Source: Qipengyuania sp. S6317L1 (lineage in GTDB: Bacteria; Pseudomonadota; Alphaproteobacteria; Sphingomonadales; Sphingomonadaceae). Taken from it: 64,000 nt of DNA. How positions within the stretch are numbered: the first letter of the stretch is position 1; every line of letters starts with the position of its first letter. Below the pieces are notes generated by a model, which saw only the letters and a list, made by a program, of their open reading frames with translations, was not told where the DNA came from and did no database searches. Position numbers and translations under genes: made by a program. Below are positions 1-9,530 of the stretch, one piece after another. The stretch spans positions 434,001 through 498,000 of the forward strand of contig NZ_JALKAJ010000005.1 of NCBI RefSeq assembly GCF_023015615.1. The letters run 5' to 3'.

Positions 1-511
1 GCATACGCTCGGCCAGAGCCGCTTTCATTTCCGGCACGCCTTCGCCATTGAGTGCTGAGACGAAGAAAATCTCTTCGAACGGGACACGTTCGTTCAATTC
101 CTGTGCAAGCGCCAGCAGCGGTTCTTTCACCGCCTTATCGACCTTGTTGAGGACGAGGATCTTGCGCTCGGGGCGTTTTTCCAAAGCCTCGATCAAAGGC
201 TCCAACTCATGGCGCCGCTGTTTGACCGGATCAACGATCAACAGGATCGCATCGGCGCTTTCCGCGCCTTCCCACGCCGCCGACACCATTGCGCGGTCGA
301 GGCGCCGTTTGGGCGCAAAAATTCCCGGTGTATCGACAAGGATCATCTGCACCTGATCATGCAGCGCAATGCCGAGCATCCGTGCGCGGGTGGTCTGCGC
401 CTTGGCAGAGGTGATCGCGACCTTCTGGCCCACCAGCTGGTTCACAAGGGTCGATTTACCCGCATTGGGCGCGCCGATAACGGCGACAACGCCGCACTTT
501 GTTTCAGTCAT
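1..511 (-). CDS. era: GTPase Era, C-terminus cut by window edge
   Basis: Era is a Ras-like GTPase that binds 16S rRNA and helps 30S subunit maturation. The 170 visible residues begin MTETKCGVVAVIGAPNAGKS, which contains the Walker A/G1 P-loop (GAPNAGKS). A DTPG G3 motif (VDTPGIF) and an NKVD G4 motif follow. The KH RNA-binding domain lies beyond position 1. The start is the ATG read leftward from 511. The gene is the last of lepB-rnc-era, a standard proteobacterial order, and lies about 98 bases after rnc. Identification is from motifs plus context and is secure despite truncation. Confidence 0.95.
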   Translation of the reverse strand, partial: MTETKCGVVAVIGAPNAGKSTLVNQLVGQKVAITSAKAQTTRARMLGIALHDQVQMILVDTPGIFAPKRRLDRAMVSAAWEGAESADAILLIVDPVKQRRHELEPLIEALEKRPERKILVLNKVDKAVKEPLLALAQELNERVPFEEIFFVSALNGEGVPEMKAALAERM

Positions 512-609
512 TGTTTCTTTTCCTCGCCGCTTTTCCTCCGCTTCGCTGCGGGCGGCCGCTTGGCCTTGCAGAACCTGACGGTCCTGATCGGCGCTTGTCC
601 AAAGGTTTC

Positions 610-1308
610 TCAACCAAATTCTTTCAAAAAGGCTCGGGCGGCAAGTTTTTCTGCCTCGCCTTTGCTGGTGGCGGTGGCCTCTGCCTTGCCTACGTTGTGA
701 ATACTGACCTCGACCGTGAAGCGCGAGGCGTGGTCGGGGCCCTGCCGCGACTTCACCCCGTAATGAGGCATCGCACGCTTGTTGTGTGCAGCCCATTCCT
801 GAAGTGCGCTTTTGGGGTGCTTCGCTTTGCCCGCATCGCCCGAAAGGTCGCTTTCCCAAAGCTGCAAGATGACATCGCGGGTCACATCGAAACCATTGTC
901 GAGAAAGCTCGCCCCGATCAGCGCTTCCATCACATCGCCAAGGATATTGTCGCTATCCGCACCGCCATCTTCGCGCGCCTGTTTGCCAAGCCTGACGTGG
1001 TCGGGCATCCCGATATTGCGGGCAATCCGCGCACAGGTCCGTCCGCTTACGAGCGCATTCAACCGCTGCGAGAGTTTGCCCTCGTGACTGTCACTCGCAC
1101 GATAAAGCCAGCCTGCAACGGCAAGTCCCAGCACCCGGTCGCCAAGAAATTCGAGCCGCTGATAGTCGCGCGCATGGTTTTCTTGCTGTGGACTGCCCGA
1201 ATTGAAGCTTCCGTGCGTGAGCGCCTCGAGCCAGATGGCCTCGGTGCGCACGGTGAAGCCGCTGTCTTTCAGCCATTTCGCTGTCTCAGGGGGAAGGGGG
1301 TTAGTCAT
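610..1308 (-). CDS. rnc: Ribonuclease III
   Basis: This is the double-strand-specific endoribonuclease that processes rRNA precursors and structured mRNAs. The 232-residue protein has the catalytic signature RLEFLGDRVLGL near residues 51-62 and the second acidic motif GDVMEALIGA near 124-133. A C-terminal double-stranded RNA-binding domain starts around residue 160 (KSALQEWAAHNKR). The ATG at 1308 shares bases with the lepB stop codon (ATGA), implying translational coupling. An in-frame upstream extension to 1392 is open but would run inside lepB, so the shorter start was chosen. The size is typical of the family. Confidence 0.96.
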   Translation of the reverse strand: MTNPLPPETAKWLKDSGFTVRTEAIWLEALTHGSFNSGSPQQENHARDYQRLEFLGDRVLGLAVAGWLYRASDSHEGKLSQRLNALVSGRTCARIARNIGMPDHVRLGKQAREDGGADSDNILGDVMEALIGASFLDNGFDVTRDVILQLWESDLSGDAGKAKHPKSALQEWAAHNKRAMPHYGVKSRQGPDHASRFTVEVSIHNVGKAEATATSKGEAEKLAARAFLKEFG

Positions 1309-2207
1309 AAAAGCGTTCCAATCCGGTTCCAGCGCACTGTGCTGAACCAGCTTACAGGATTGTACCAATGGGCCGATCCCTTGCTCGACCACAATATGAT
1401 CGAAGCCTCGCCCACCAGCAGGTCCTGACTGACGATCCCGACCGCATCGCCGGCGCGCGCGTCAAAACGGCTGTCGCGCGAATTATCACGACTGTCGCCC
1501 ATGACGAAAATGTGTCCTTCGGGCACGACGACCCTGTCAAAGACATCGGCCGGCGTCGGACCAAAGTCGAGCGTGTTGTAGCTTGTGCCATCGGGCAGCG
1601 TTTCGCGAAATTGTGAATAGTGGCATTCGATATCGCCAGAGGCCGCGAGCATCTCACGCCCGCCCCAGTTGCAGCCGGTATTGGGTGACAGCTCCACAGT
1701 AAAGTCGGACACTTGTTCCCGGGGCAGGGTCTGACCATTCAGGACCACAATCCCGTCTTGAAGCGCGACGGTGTCTCCGGGAAGGGCGATCACGCGCTTG
1801 ATATAATCCGTCTCATCAACGGGATGCTTGAAGATGACGATGTCGCCCCGCTCGGGCTCGTCGGCGAAAATGCGATCCGGGATAAGCGGCGCGGAAAAAG
1901 GGAGCGAATAGCGCGAATAGCCGTAAGGCCACTTTGCCGCGAGCAACAGATCCCCGTTCATCAGGCGCGGCAACATGCTTTCCGACGGGATAGAGAAGGG
2001 CGAAAAGACGAAGCTGCGAAAGATCAGAACCGCGATGATAAGCTGGACCAGAAAGATCGCGAAGCTTCCCCATGTTTCCTGACCTGCCTCTTTCGCGCGA
2101 GGCTTCGTCTCTTGTCTCACCTGTCCTGCAGACGTATTCGCTGGTGACCTTCGCTCCTTAAGGGGAGACGCGCCAGCGTTTTTGCCTGTAGGGGTTTTGC
2201 CATTCAT
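1305..2207 (-). CDS. lepB: Signal peptidase I
   Basis: The enzyme removes signal peptides from secreted proteins on the outer face of the inner membrane. The 300-residue protein starts with a basic, probably cytoplasmic stretch, then one membrane segment at about residues 47-64. The box with the nucleophile follows (SIPSESM, Ser77), then the general-base lysine motif YIKRVIALPGD and the GDSRDNSRDSRF box. The ATG at 2207 follows an AGGGACGAAAG stretch that can serve as ribosome binding site; the frame stays open far upstream over pgi without family similarity. First gene of lepB-rnc-era, divergent from pgi with a 49-base gap. Confidence 0.95.
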   Translation of the reverse strand: MNGKTPTGKNAGASPLKERRSPANTSAGQVRQETKPRAKEAGQETWGSFAIFLVQLIIAVLIFRSFVFSPFSIPSESMLPRLMNGDLLLAAKWPYGYSRYSLPFSAPLIPDRIFADEPERGDIVIFKHPVDETDYIKRVIALPGDTVALQDGIVVLNGQTLPREQVSDFTVELSPNTGCNWGGREMLAASGDIECHYSQFRETLPDGTSYNTLDFGPTPADVFDRVVVPEGHIFVMGDSRDNSRDSRFDARAGDAVGIVSQDLLVGEASIILWSSKGSAHWYNPVSWFSTVRWNRIGTLL

Positions 2208-2256
2208 CTTTCGTCCCTTACTCGCCCCTTCCGTTCCAGCATAGAGGTTTTGCCCA

Positions 2257-3831
2257 ATGAACTCATCCGCCGATAAAAAGACCAGGCAGAAGGCTGTTTG
2301 GGAGCGCTTGTCGGCGATGCCGACGCCGACTTTGGCGCAGCTTTTCAATGGCGATGAGAGCCGCTTTTCCAAGATGAGCCAGCGGCTCGAGTTTGACCTT
2401 GGCGAGGCGCAGGATGGGGCAGAGCCGACGGGGCTTTTGCTCGATTGGTCAAAGACGCATCTGGGCGATGACGAACTCGCAGCATTCGAGGAACTGGCCG
2501 AGATAACGGGCTTTGGCGCGGCGCGTGAGGCCTTGTTTGATGGCGGCATTGTGAACCCCACCGAAGGGCGCGCTGCCACCCACGCTGCAATGCGCGGCAG
2601 CGGAACCGAGGCGGACGTCGAGGAAGCCGGTGAACTGCTTCGACGCATGAGCTTGCTCGTCACCGCCATCCATGACGGCGCATTTGGCAAGGTTGAGCAC
2701 CTGATCCACATCGGCATAGGCGGCTCTGCGCTTGGTCCCGACCTGGCGGTGGATGCGCTGACGCGGGATTTCGCCCGCGTGGATGTCCACGTAGTCTCAA
2801 ACATCGACGGTCTTGCCTTGGAGCAGGCTTTCGCGGCGTGCGATCCGCACACGACCATGATCGCGGTGGCCTCCAAGACCTTTACCACGACCGAGACGAT
2901 GACGAATGCCGCGAGCGCCTTGAAGTGGCTTGGCGACAACAACGTCAGCGATCCGAGCGGGCGCGTGGTGGCTCTCACTGCCAACCCGGAAAAAGCGGTG
3001 GAATGGGGCGTCGATGAAACACGCATCCTGCCTTTTCCTGAAAGCGTTGGCGGTCGCTATTCGCTGTGGTCGAGCATTGGTTTCCCGCTCGCGCTCGCGA
3101 TAGGCATGGAAGAGTTCACCGAGTTTCTTGCCGGCGCGCAAGGGATGGACACCCACTTTCGCGAAACCGAGGGCAGGGCGAATGGACCGCTTTTGGCGGC
3201 GTTTGGCGATCTCTATTATTCAAGAATGCGCGGGTGCCAGACCCGCGCGGTGTTTGCCTATGATGAACGCCTGGCGCTGCTCCCCGACTATCTCCAACAG
3301 CTGGAGATGGAGAGCAACGGCAAGTCTGTGACCGTGAGCGGCGAACCCGTCGACGCGCCCACCGCCGCCATTACGTGGGGCGGGGTCGGCACTGACGCGC
3401 AGCACGCGGTGTTCCAGCTCCTCCACCAAGGCACGCATCTTATCCCCGTAGACTTCATCGCAAGCATCGCGCCGGGCGACGAGCTCAACCCTGCGCACCA
3501 CAAGGCTCTTCTCGCCAACTGCTTTGCCCAAGGTGCAAGCCTGATGGCAGGCGGCAATATGAGCGCAGATGGCAAGGATCCGGCGCGCGGTTTTGCAGGT
3601 GACCGGCCTTCTGCGACGATCTTGGTGGATGATCTGGACGCAGCGACCTTGGGCGCGCTCATTGCTTTCCACGAACACCGCGTTTTTGCAGGCGCGGTCC
3701 TCATGGGCATCAACCCCTTCGATCAATTCGGCGTCGAGCTGGGCAAGAAGATGGCGAAAGAGGTTGAGAGCGGTGAGGGGGACTTCGATGCGAGTACCAA
3801 AGCGCTGATGGAAGCGGCGGGGTTGGGTTAG
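2257..3831 (+). CDS. pgi: Glucose-6-phosphate isomerase
   Basis: Interconverts glucose 6-phosphate and fructose 6-phosphate. The 524-residue protein carries both family signatures: GGRYSLWSSIGFP in the middle and DQFGVELGKKMAKE near the C-terminus. Sugar-phosphate binding stretches such as GIGGSALGP and the SKTFTTTET loop are also present. Length matches bacterial PGI. It is a single-gene unit transcribed divergently from lepB; no other sugar-pathway gene lies next to it, so context adds nothing beyond the sequence match. Confidence 0.97.
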   Translation: MNSSADKKTRQKAVWERLSAMPTPTLAQLFNGDESRFSKMSQRLEFDLGEAQDGAEPTGLLLDWSKTHLGDDELAAFEELAEITGFGAAREALFDGGIVNPTEGRAATHAAMRGSGTEADVEEAGELLRRMSLLVTAIHDGAFGKVEHLIHIGIGGSALGPDLAVDALTRDFARVDVHVVSNIDGLALEQAFAACDPHTTMIAVASKTFTTTETMTNAASALKWLGDNNVSDPSGRVVALTANPEKAVEWGVDETRILPFPESVGGRYSLWSSIGFPLALAIGMEEFTEFLAGAQGMDTHFRETEGRANGPLLAAFGDLYYSRMRGCQTRAVFAYDERLALLPDYLQQLEMESNGKSVTVSGEPVDAPTAAITWGGVGTDAQHAVFQLLHQGTHLIPVDFIASIAPGDELNPAHHKALLANCFAQGASLMAGGNMSADGKDPARGFAGDRPSATILVDDLDAATLGALIAFHEHRVFAGAVLMGINPFDQFGVELGKKMAKEVESGEGDFDASTKALMEAAGLG

Positions 3832-3848
3832 GCAGACTACCGCGCGCG

Positions 3849-3874
3849 TCCTTCGGCAGGCTCAGGCTGAACGG
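3849..3874. repeat. Possible dispersed REP-like element in pgi/helicase spacer
   Basis: The stretch starting GTCCTTCGGCAGGCTCAGG and ending in GAACGG resembles a short interspersed motif common between genes in sphingomonads and other proteobacteria. Only one copy is noticed in this window, so calling it a repeat rests on memory of the motif. The rest of the 3832-4113 spacer holds no convincing gene, terminator or operator; it contains a GCGGG/CCCGC inverted repeat around a T-rich loop near 4040-4060. Confidence 0.4.
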
Positions 3875-4113
3875 AGGCGAGGGAAAGGGTCGAAGGCGAA
3901 TTGCTTTGACATTTTGCGCTGCAGCATCCATTTACGCTTCCTACAGCGAAACGCACCCAAGCCAGCGTGAAGCGGCGGCTCTCTTTTGAACCCGCCCCGG
4001 CTAAGCGTTTCACCCAACCTCTTACAGCTTCCCATTTCACGCGGGCGGTTTTTTAACCCCGCGCTTCGCACGCCCTATTTGCGCGTGCGCTCCGCACATT
4101 TTTGCGAGTTTAC

Positions 4114-5592
4114 ATGACAAATTTTGACAAACTCGGGCTGTCACAGCCCGTTCTTCAAGCTCTTGATCTCAAGGGCTATTCCACTCCCACGCCAATTCAG
4201 GAACAGGCCATTCCGCCGGTTCTTGAGGGCCGTGATCTTCTTGGCATTGCGCAAACGGGCACCGGGAAAACGGCGGCTTTCATGCTGCCTTCCATTGACC
4301 GCTTGCGTGCAAGCGACAATCGCATTCCGTTTAAATCCTGCCGCATGCTGGTTCTCGCCCCGACGCGCGAACTGGTGCAGCAGATTGCCGATTCAGCAAA
4401 GGACTACGGCGCGCTTGCCGGCCTGAAGGTCCAATCGATTGTCGGCGGCACTTCGGTCAACAAGGACCGCAACAAGCTCCATCGCGGCACCGATATTCTG
4501 ATCGCAACACCGGGGCGTTTGCTCGATCTGATCGATCAAAAGGCGTTCAACCTCAACGGGGTCGAAGTGCTGGTGCTTGATGAAGCGGATCAAATGCTCG
4601 ATCTGGGCTTTATCCACGCGCTTCGTCGTATCAACGAACTTGTCCCGAAAGAGCGCCAGACGCTGTTCTTCTCGGCCACCATGCCCAAGGCGATCAAGGA
4701 ACTGGTGAAAAACTACTGCCGCAATCCGGTGCAGGTTTCTGTCACGCCTGAAAGCACGACGGCAGAGCGGATCGACCAATATATCTTCATGGTGCAAAAG
4801 GATGAAAAGCAGTGGCTGCTTGATATGATCCTTGGCGGTCAACACCGCGTGCCCGGCGATATGGAGCGCGTCCTTATCTTCACCCGCACGAAGCACGGCG
4901 CGGACCGCGTGGTGAAGAAGTTGCGCCAGCGCGGGATTGAATCAAATGCCATCCACGGCAACAAGTCCCAGCCTCAGCGCCAGCGCGCTCTCGATGAGTT
5001 TCGTCGCGGCAAAACCAGCATTCTGATCGCCACCGATGTGGCGGCACGCGGGATTGATATTCCGGGCGTCAGCCACGTGATCAATTACGAGCTTCCCAAT
5101 GTGCCAGAGCAATATGTGCACCGCATCGGGCGGACCGCGCGCGCGGGCAAGGACGGGATTGCGATTGCGTTCTGCGGTGAGGATGAGCGGTCCTATCTCA
5201 AGGACATCCGCAAGGTAACGAAAGCAGAACTTGACCGGCTGGACCTTCCGGAAAACTTCCGCGCCGTGGTTGAAGGCGAGGGACCAACCAAGCCTGCTCC
5301 CAAGGGTGCAACTCGCGTTTCCAAGAAGAAGATCAAGCCAAAGCCCGCCGGCGCATCTGCAAAGCAAAAGCCAAAGGGCGAGGGTCAGGATACAGAAAAG
5401 CCCAAAAAGCCAAAGCACCAGGCGCGCAAGGGCAAGCCCAACGCAGGCAAGCGCTTTGGTAAGCCTGGCGGCGGTCCCGGCGGCTCACGCCCAGGCGGCA
5501 ACCGCAACCGGCGTGGCAACGGCGGAGGTAGCGGCGGAGGAAGCGGCGGCGGCGGTCAGGGCGCGGCGAGGCGGCGTTCTTCCGGCGGCTAA
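4114..5592 (+). CDS. DEAD-box ATP-dependent RNA helicase, RhlE type
   Basis: An RNA helicase that remodels structured RNA, probably in ribosome assembly or RNA turnover. In the 492-residue protein the ordered motifs are a Q motif (PTPIQEQAI), AQTGTGKT, PTRELVQQI, TPGRLLDL, DEAD, SAT, ARGIDIP and HRIGRTARAG. Beyond about residue 385 comes a Lys/Pro-rich tail ending in Gly/Arg-rich runs, probably an unstructured RNA-binding extension. The ATG at 4114 was preferred to a TTG four codons upstream because the protein then begins MTNFDKLGLSQPV, a normal RhlE-type start. It stands alone between pgi and the SIR2-like gene. Confidence 0.93.
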   Translation: MTNFDKLGLSQPVLQALDLKGYSTPTPIQEQAIPPVLEGRDLLGIAQTGTGKTAAFMLPSIDRLRASDNRIPFKSCRMLVLAPTRELVQQIADSAKDYGALAGLKVQSIVGGTSVNKDRNKLHRGTDILIATPGRLLDLIDQKAFNLNGVEVLVLDEADQMLDLGFIHALRRINELVPKERQTLFFSATMPKAIKELVKNYCRNPVQVSVTPESTTAERIDQYIFMVQKDEKQWLLDMILGGQHRVPGDMERVLIFTRTKHGADRVVKKLRQRGIESNAIHGNKSQPQRQRALDEFRRGKTSILIATDVAARGIDIPGVSHVINYELPNVPEQYVHRIGRTARAGKDGIAIAFCGEDERSYLKDIRKVTKAELDRLDLPENFRAVVEGEGPTKPAPKGATRVSKKKIKPKPAGASAKQKPKGEGQDTEKPKKPKHQARKGKPNAGKRFGKPGGGPGGSRPGGNRNRRGNGGGSGGGSGGGGQGAARRRSSGG

Positions 5593-5715
5593 GGCATACA
5601 AAATCTTGCAAAATTGGTGCGCAACCTGCGCTCGAATTTAAAGCGAAATTAAACATGCAAGGCCTAACTGGCGCTTCATTCAGCAAGCACGCCAGCAAGG
5701 GGCCGTAACACTCGC

Positions 5716-6744
5716 ATGATCCGCACCGATACGACATTGATCATAGGCGCTGGCGCTAATCGCGAGATCGAGATGCCCGACGGGCCCGAGCTCCTGAATA
5801 AAATCGCCAGCGGCTATGAATTCGAGCGGCTCAATTCCGAGGTTAAATCTCGCGATTTGATCAACCTGGCGAACCTGTTCGAGCAGGTCGCACCGCAAGT
5901 GGGCATGAGCTATGACGAGCTTGTGCGCGGAGCAACGGCGATCCGCGATGCGACTTTGGTCAGCACCAATATCGATGCGATCCTCGAACAATACGGGCAC
6001 GACCCGGCAGTTCAGGCCGCGGGCAAGATTGCGATCGTTTACTACACGCTACAGGCCGAATCCAAATCGACCTTGGCGGTAGAACCGCGTTCGGCCGATG
6101 AGCTGCCGCTGCGAGGCACGGAAAACTGGCTCTATCAACTGGGTCAGTTGATCGTGAAGGGCGTGCCGCGCGCGCGGGCCGAAGAGTGCTTCGAGAAGCT
6201 TTCCATAGTGTGTTTCAACTATGACCGCGCGATTGAACATTACCTGCCGTGGGTGGTGCAGCGCGCGTTCGGAATGACCATCGAAGAGGCGCAGGAGCTT
6301 GTCGCAGGACGCCTTCGCATCGTGCACCCTTACGGCGTTGCCGGGCGTTTGCCATGGCAAGGCGATGAGGAGAACGGGGCGACATGGGGCAATATCGATG
6401 CTGACAATATAGTCGCACTGTCAAAGCGCATCTTCACCGCCAGTCAACGGGCCAAGTCGCGCCAGTTCCAATCATACTTGCGCGCCGAGATGTCACGCGG
6501 CAAACGCCTCGCCTTTCTTGGCTTTGGGTTTGATCCGATGAATGTCGCCATGCTGTTTGACGAGCTCGAACACGACAATCCCGATATGCTGATCACGCTG
6601 ATGAATATTGGAGAGACCGAGCAAAAGGCGATCCTGCGGCTTATTCACCGCCTGACCGGTATCACCGACGATGGACTGATCACGCTTGAGAATATGAAAG
6701 CTTTTGAGCTTCTTCGCGATTATGCGCGGTTCCTCGAAAGCTGA
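5716..6744 (+). CDS. Orphan SIR2-like (NAD-binding fold) protein
   Basis: The 342-residue protein starts with a Rossmann-type nucleotide-binding motif, LIIGAGANREIEMPDGPEL at residues 8-26, of the SIR2-like type. A FNYDRAIEHYL stretch lies around Asn168 and an HPYG motif has its histidine at 204; these correspond to NAD-pocket positions in SIR2 proteins of the type found in Thoeris and SIR2-HerA/Argonaute antiphage systems. FGFDPMN near residue 275 is a further conserved-looking block. No transmembrane segment is apparent. It has no partner gene: an RNA helicase lies upstream and gor downstream. NAD hydrolysis or defence is inferred from fold only; no function can be assigned. Confidence 0.7.
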   Translation: MIRTDTTLIIGAGANREIEMPDGPELLNKIASGYEFERLNSEVKSRDLINLANLFEQVAPQVGMSYDELVRGATAIRDATLVSTNIDAILEQYGHDPAVQAAGKIAIVYYTLQAESKSTLAVEPRSADELPLRGTENWLYQLGQLIVKGVPRARAEECFEKLSIVCFNYDRAIEHYLPWVVQRAFGMTIEEAQELVAGRLRIVHPYGVAGRLPWQGDEENGATWGNIDADNIVALSKRIFTASQRAKSRQFQSYLRAEMSRGKRLAFLGFGFDPMNVAMLFDELEHDNPDMLITLMNIGETEQKAILRLIHRLTGITDDGLITLENMKAFELLRDYARFLES

Positions 6745-6842
6745 GCTTCCCGCTAATCAAGCAATGAACGAAAGCGCAGGCGTAACCCGCTTGCCCCTTA
6801 TCACGAAGATGACCATATGCGGACCAATCAAGAGGAACGGAT

Positions 6843-8198
6843 ATGGCCAACGACAAATACGACTACGACCTTTTCACAATCGGCATTGGCTCGGGCGGAA
6901 CTCGCGCGAGCCGTGTGGCTGCCGCGCATGGCGCTCGGGTGGCTGCTGCCGAAGAACACAGGGTCGGAGGCACCTGCGTCATTCGCGGATGTGTGCCGAA
7001 AAAAATGCTCGTTTACGGCGCGCAGTTTGCCGAGGACCTCGAAGATGCGACGCAATTTGGCTGGACCATCGAGGGCAAAAGCTTTGACTGGGTGAAGCTG
7101 CGCGACCACGTGATGAAGGACGTCGCGCGGATCGAGAGCGTCTATACCGACACGCTCGACAATCACGATGTCACCATCTTCAAACAGCGCGCCGAGATCA
7201 CGGGCGACCACGAGATCACCCTTGAAGATGGCACTGTTGTCACTGCGGAACATATCCTGATCGCCACCGGCGCGCGCCCTTTCATTCCCGATTTTCCCGG
7301 CAAGACCCACTGCATAACATCCAACGAGGCATTTCATCTCGATGAAGTGCCCGGCTGCATCCTGATTATGGGCGGTGGCTATATCGCGAACGAATTTGCC
7401 GGTATCTTCAACGAGTTCGGATCGAACGTCGTTGTCGCCAACCGTTCGGACGTGATCCTTCGCGACTATGATTTCTCGCTGCGTGACCGCCTGATGCAGA
7501 TTTCGATGACAAAGGGAATCGAATTTCTCTTCAACGCCGATATCGAAAGGGTGGAAGAGAACGAAAATGGCACATACGACGTAAAGCTCGCAGGGCACGA
7601 AGTGCGCACCTTCGACAAAGTCCTGCTCGCCACTGGCCGTGTTCCGAATACAGAAGGATTGGGGCTTGAGAGCGTTGGCGTCGAAACCGGCGAAAAAGGC
7701 GAGATCAAGGTCGACGAGTTTTCCAGGACGAATGTCGATTACATCTACGCTGTCGGCGATGTGACCAACCGGGTTCAGCTGACCCCCGTCGCTATCCGTG
7801 AAGGTCAAGCCTTTGCCGACAGCGTATTTGGCCCGGACGAACCTTACAGTGTCGATCACAGCTGCATCCCCAGCGCGGTGTTCAGCCATCCTCCGATTTC
7901 CTCTGTTGGTCTGAACGAACGCGAGGCAAAGGATCAATATGGTCAGGTTTCGGTCTACACCTCGGATTTCCGCCCGATGAAAAACGTGGTGGCCGGGCGT
8001 AACGAACGCAGCCTGATCAAGATGATCTGCGATGGAGCGAATGGAAAGATCCTGGGCCTCCACATGATCGGGCCTGACGCGCCAGAGATCATGCAGGCCG
8101 CCGCAGTGGCGGTCAAAGCGGGCATGAACAAAGCCGATTTCGATGCGACGACTGCGATCCATCCGACCGTCGCCGAGGAGCTGGTGCTGCTCAAGTAA
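6843..8198 (+). CDS. gor: Glutathione-disulfide reductase
   Basis: NADPH-dependent flavoenzyme that keeps glutathione reduced. The 451-residue protein has an N-terminal FAD motif (GIGSGGTRASR), the redox-active disulfide in GGTCVIRGCVPKK, an NADPH-domain GGGYIANEF motif and the basic loop RSDVILRDYD that selects NADPH. The dimer-interface end HPTVAEELV carries the catalytic His-Glu pair. AGAGGA eight bases before the ATG is a clear ribosome binding site. Its 3' end overlaps the convergent FAD oxidoreductase gene by 8 bases. The two loops point to glutathione rather than lipoamide or mercury as substrate. Confidence 0.92.
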   Translation: MANDKYDYDLFTIGIGSGGTRASRVAAAHGARVAAAEEHRVGGTCVIRGCVPKKMLVYGAQFAEDLEDATQFGWTIEGKSFDWVKLRDHVMKDVARIESVYTDTLDNHDVTIFKQRAEITGDHEITLEDGTVVTAEHILIATGARPFIPDFPGKTHCITSNEAFHLDEVPGCILIMGGGYIANEFAGIFNEFGSNVVVANRSDVILRDYDFSLRDRLMQISMTKGIEFLFNADIERVEENENGTYDVKLAGHEVRTFDKVLLATGRVPNTEGLGLESVGVETGEKGEIKVDEFSRTNVDYIYAVGDVTNRVQLTPVAIREGQAFADSVFGPDEPYSVDHSCIPSAVFSHPPISSVGLNEREAKDQYGQVSVYTSDFRPMKNVVAGRNERSLIKMICDGANGKILGLHMIGPDAPEIMQAAAVAVKAGMNKADFDATTAIHPTVAEELVLLK

Positions 8199-9345
8199 CG
8201 CGCGAGAAACGCTCAGGGGCAAAGAGGGCGGGAGTGATCCCGTTCTCTTTGAACTTGGGCTGCAAGCCGCGTTGCATGATCACAGAGGCTCCTGTTTCGG
8301 CAAGGGCGGGGGAGGTTTGAAAGCCGTATCCCCCCTGTCCTGCGAACCAGAAAAAACCGGGCGTGTCGGGGGCAAATCCCACGACCGGCAATTCGTCAGG
8401 AGCAAAGCTTCTGAGACCTGCCCATGAGTGAGCGATGCGGGTTATTTCGATCTCGCTCGCCTCCCCGATCCTGTGGGCGATTGTTGCAATGTCGATTTCT
8501 TCGGGGGCGGCATCGCATGGATCGCTTGCCCCTTCGTCCTGCGGCGAGGCGAGCAGTTGGTCTGAACCTTCAGGCAAAAGATAAAAACCCTCCCCAAGCG
8601 TTTTGACAAAAGGCCACTTGGCGCTGCGTGTGCCCTCGGGCGCAGCAAAGGCGATCACTGTGCGGCGGCGTGGCTCAATCCCGATGGGATGGGCGCCTGC
8701 CATGCGAGCGACCTCATCCGCCCATGCTCCGGCAGCGTTGATGAGCACAGGCGCCGTATAGAGGCCCGCAGTTGTCCGCGCCTCCCAGCTGTTGCCCTTG
8801 CGGCTCAGACCGATCACCCGCGCACCGCAGATCAATTGACCATCTCGAGAGCGAAGATCGCGCAAATGCCCCTGAAGCATCGCATCTGTATCGAGTTTGA
8901 GCGCGCCGCGATCGAGAAGCGCTTCGTGAATGTGATCTTTGCCGGTCTTCAAAACCGGTACCAGTTCGCGCACATCGTCAGCGAAAAGCCGCTCGCAATC
9001 ACAGCCAAAGGAGCGGTGTTCCTCTTCAAGCGCATCAAGCTCGGCAATCTGGTCGCTGCGCGCAATATGCAGGGCTGGGTGAGGGCGGGCATAACGGGCG
9101 CGGTCGTCGCACGGGCTGGCCGCAAGTTCATCAAGGCTCATCGCCGTGAGTGTGCGGACAATTTTTTCGCCAAGGCCGAAATGCGCAAAAGCCACGCTGC
9201 GACCCGAAGCGTGATAGCCCGGCGCGCTTTCCGCCTCTAGCACCATCACGCGACCATGCTCTGACAGGCGGGCGGCCAGCGAAAGGCCTGCGATCCCGGC
9301 TCCGACAACCAGAAAGTCGCTGTGCGCCTGTCCGTCGCTGGTCAT
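8191..9345 (-). CDS. FAD-dependent oxidoreductase of the DAO (glycine/D-amino acid oxidase) family
   Basis: The 384-residue protein begins with a dinucleotide-binding motif, FLVVGAGIAGLSLAARLSE, followed by GYHASGRSVA, typical of the DAO family (DadA/SoxB-like). The C-terminal FWFAGQGGYGFQTSPALAE is the second FAD-contact block. The substrate is probably an amine, an amino acid or a 2-hydroxy acid but cannot be told from sequence. No dehydrogenase partner subunits or racemase genes are adjacent. It is convergent with gor (8-base overlap) and divergent from pccB, with a 185-base spacer between the two starts. Confidence 0.82.
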   Translation of the reverse strand: MTSDGQAHSDFLVVGAGIAGLSLAARLSEHGRVMVLEAESAPGYHASGRSVAFAHFGLGEKIVRTLTAMSLDELAASPCDDRARYARPHPALHIARSDQIAELDALEEEHRSFGCDCERLFADDVRELVPVLKTGKDHIHEALLDRGALKLDTDAMLQGHLRDLRSRDGQLICGARVIGLSRKGNSWEARTTAGLYTAPVLINAAGAWADEVARMAGAHPIGIEPRRRTVIAFAAPEGTRSAKWPFVKTLGEGFYLLPEGSDQLLASPQDEGASDPCDAAPEEIDIATIAHRIGEASEIEITRIAHSWAGLRSFAPDELPVVGFAPDTPGFFWFAGQGGYGFQTSPALAETGASVIMQRGLQPKFKENGITPALFAPERFSRVT

Positions 9346-9530
9346 AAACTCTCAAAACCCTCGCTGCTGTCATGACGCTTATATCGCAACAGCTGCCATT
9401 TTCGAGCCGTTGTTCGCAGCCTCCGCTGAGCGTGCAAAGCGTGAGGGGGCTGAACTTTTGATAAGTTGACGCTTGGCAATGGGTGCGGCAACGAACGGAC
9501 AAACATTCAATCAGGGACAGGGATCACTTA

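Noticed and set aside
499..1428. Long open frame on the plus strand over rnc
   Set aside because: It runs antisense to a secure RNase III gene with no recognisable protein similarity; open antisense frames are common in GC-rich coding DNA.
6828..8222. 464-codon antisense frame over gor
   Set aside because: Mirror of a GC-rich gene; residues show no domain and glutathione reductase on the other strand is secure.
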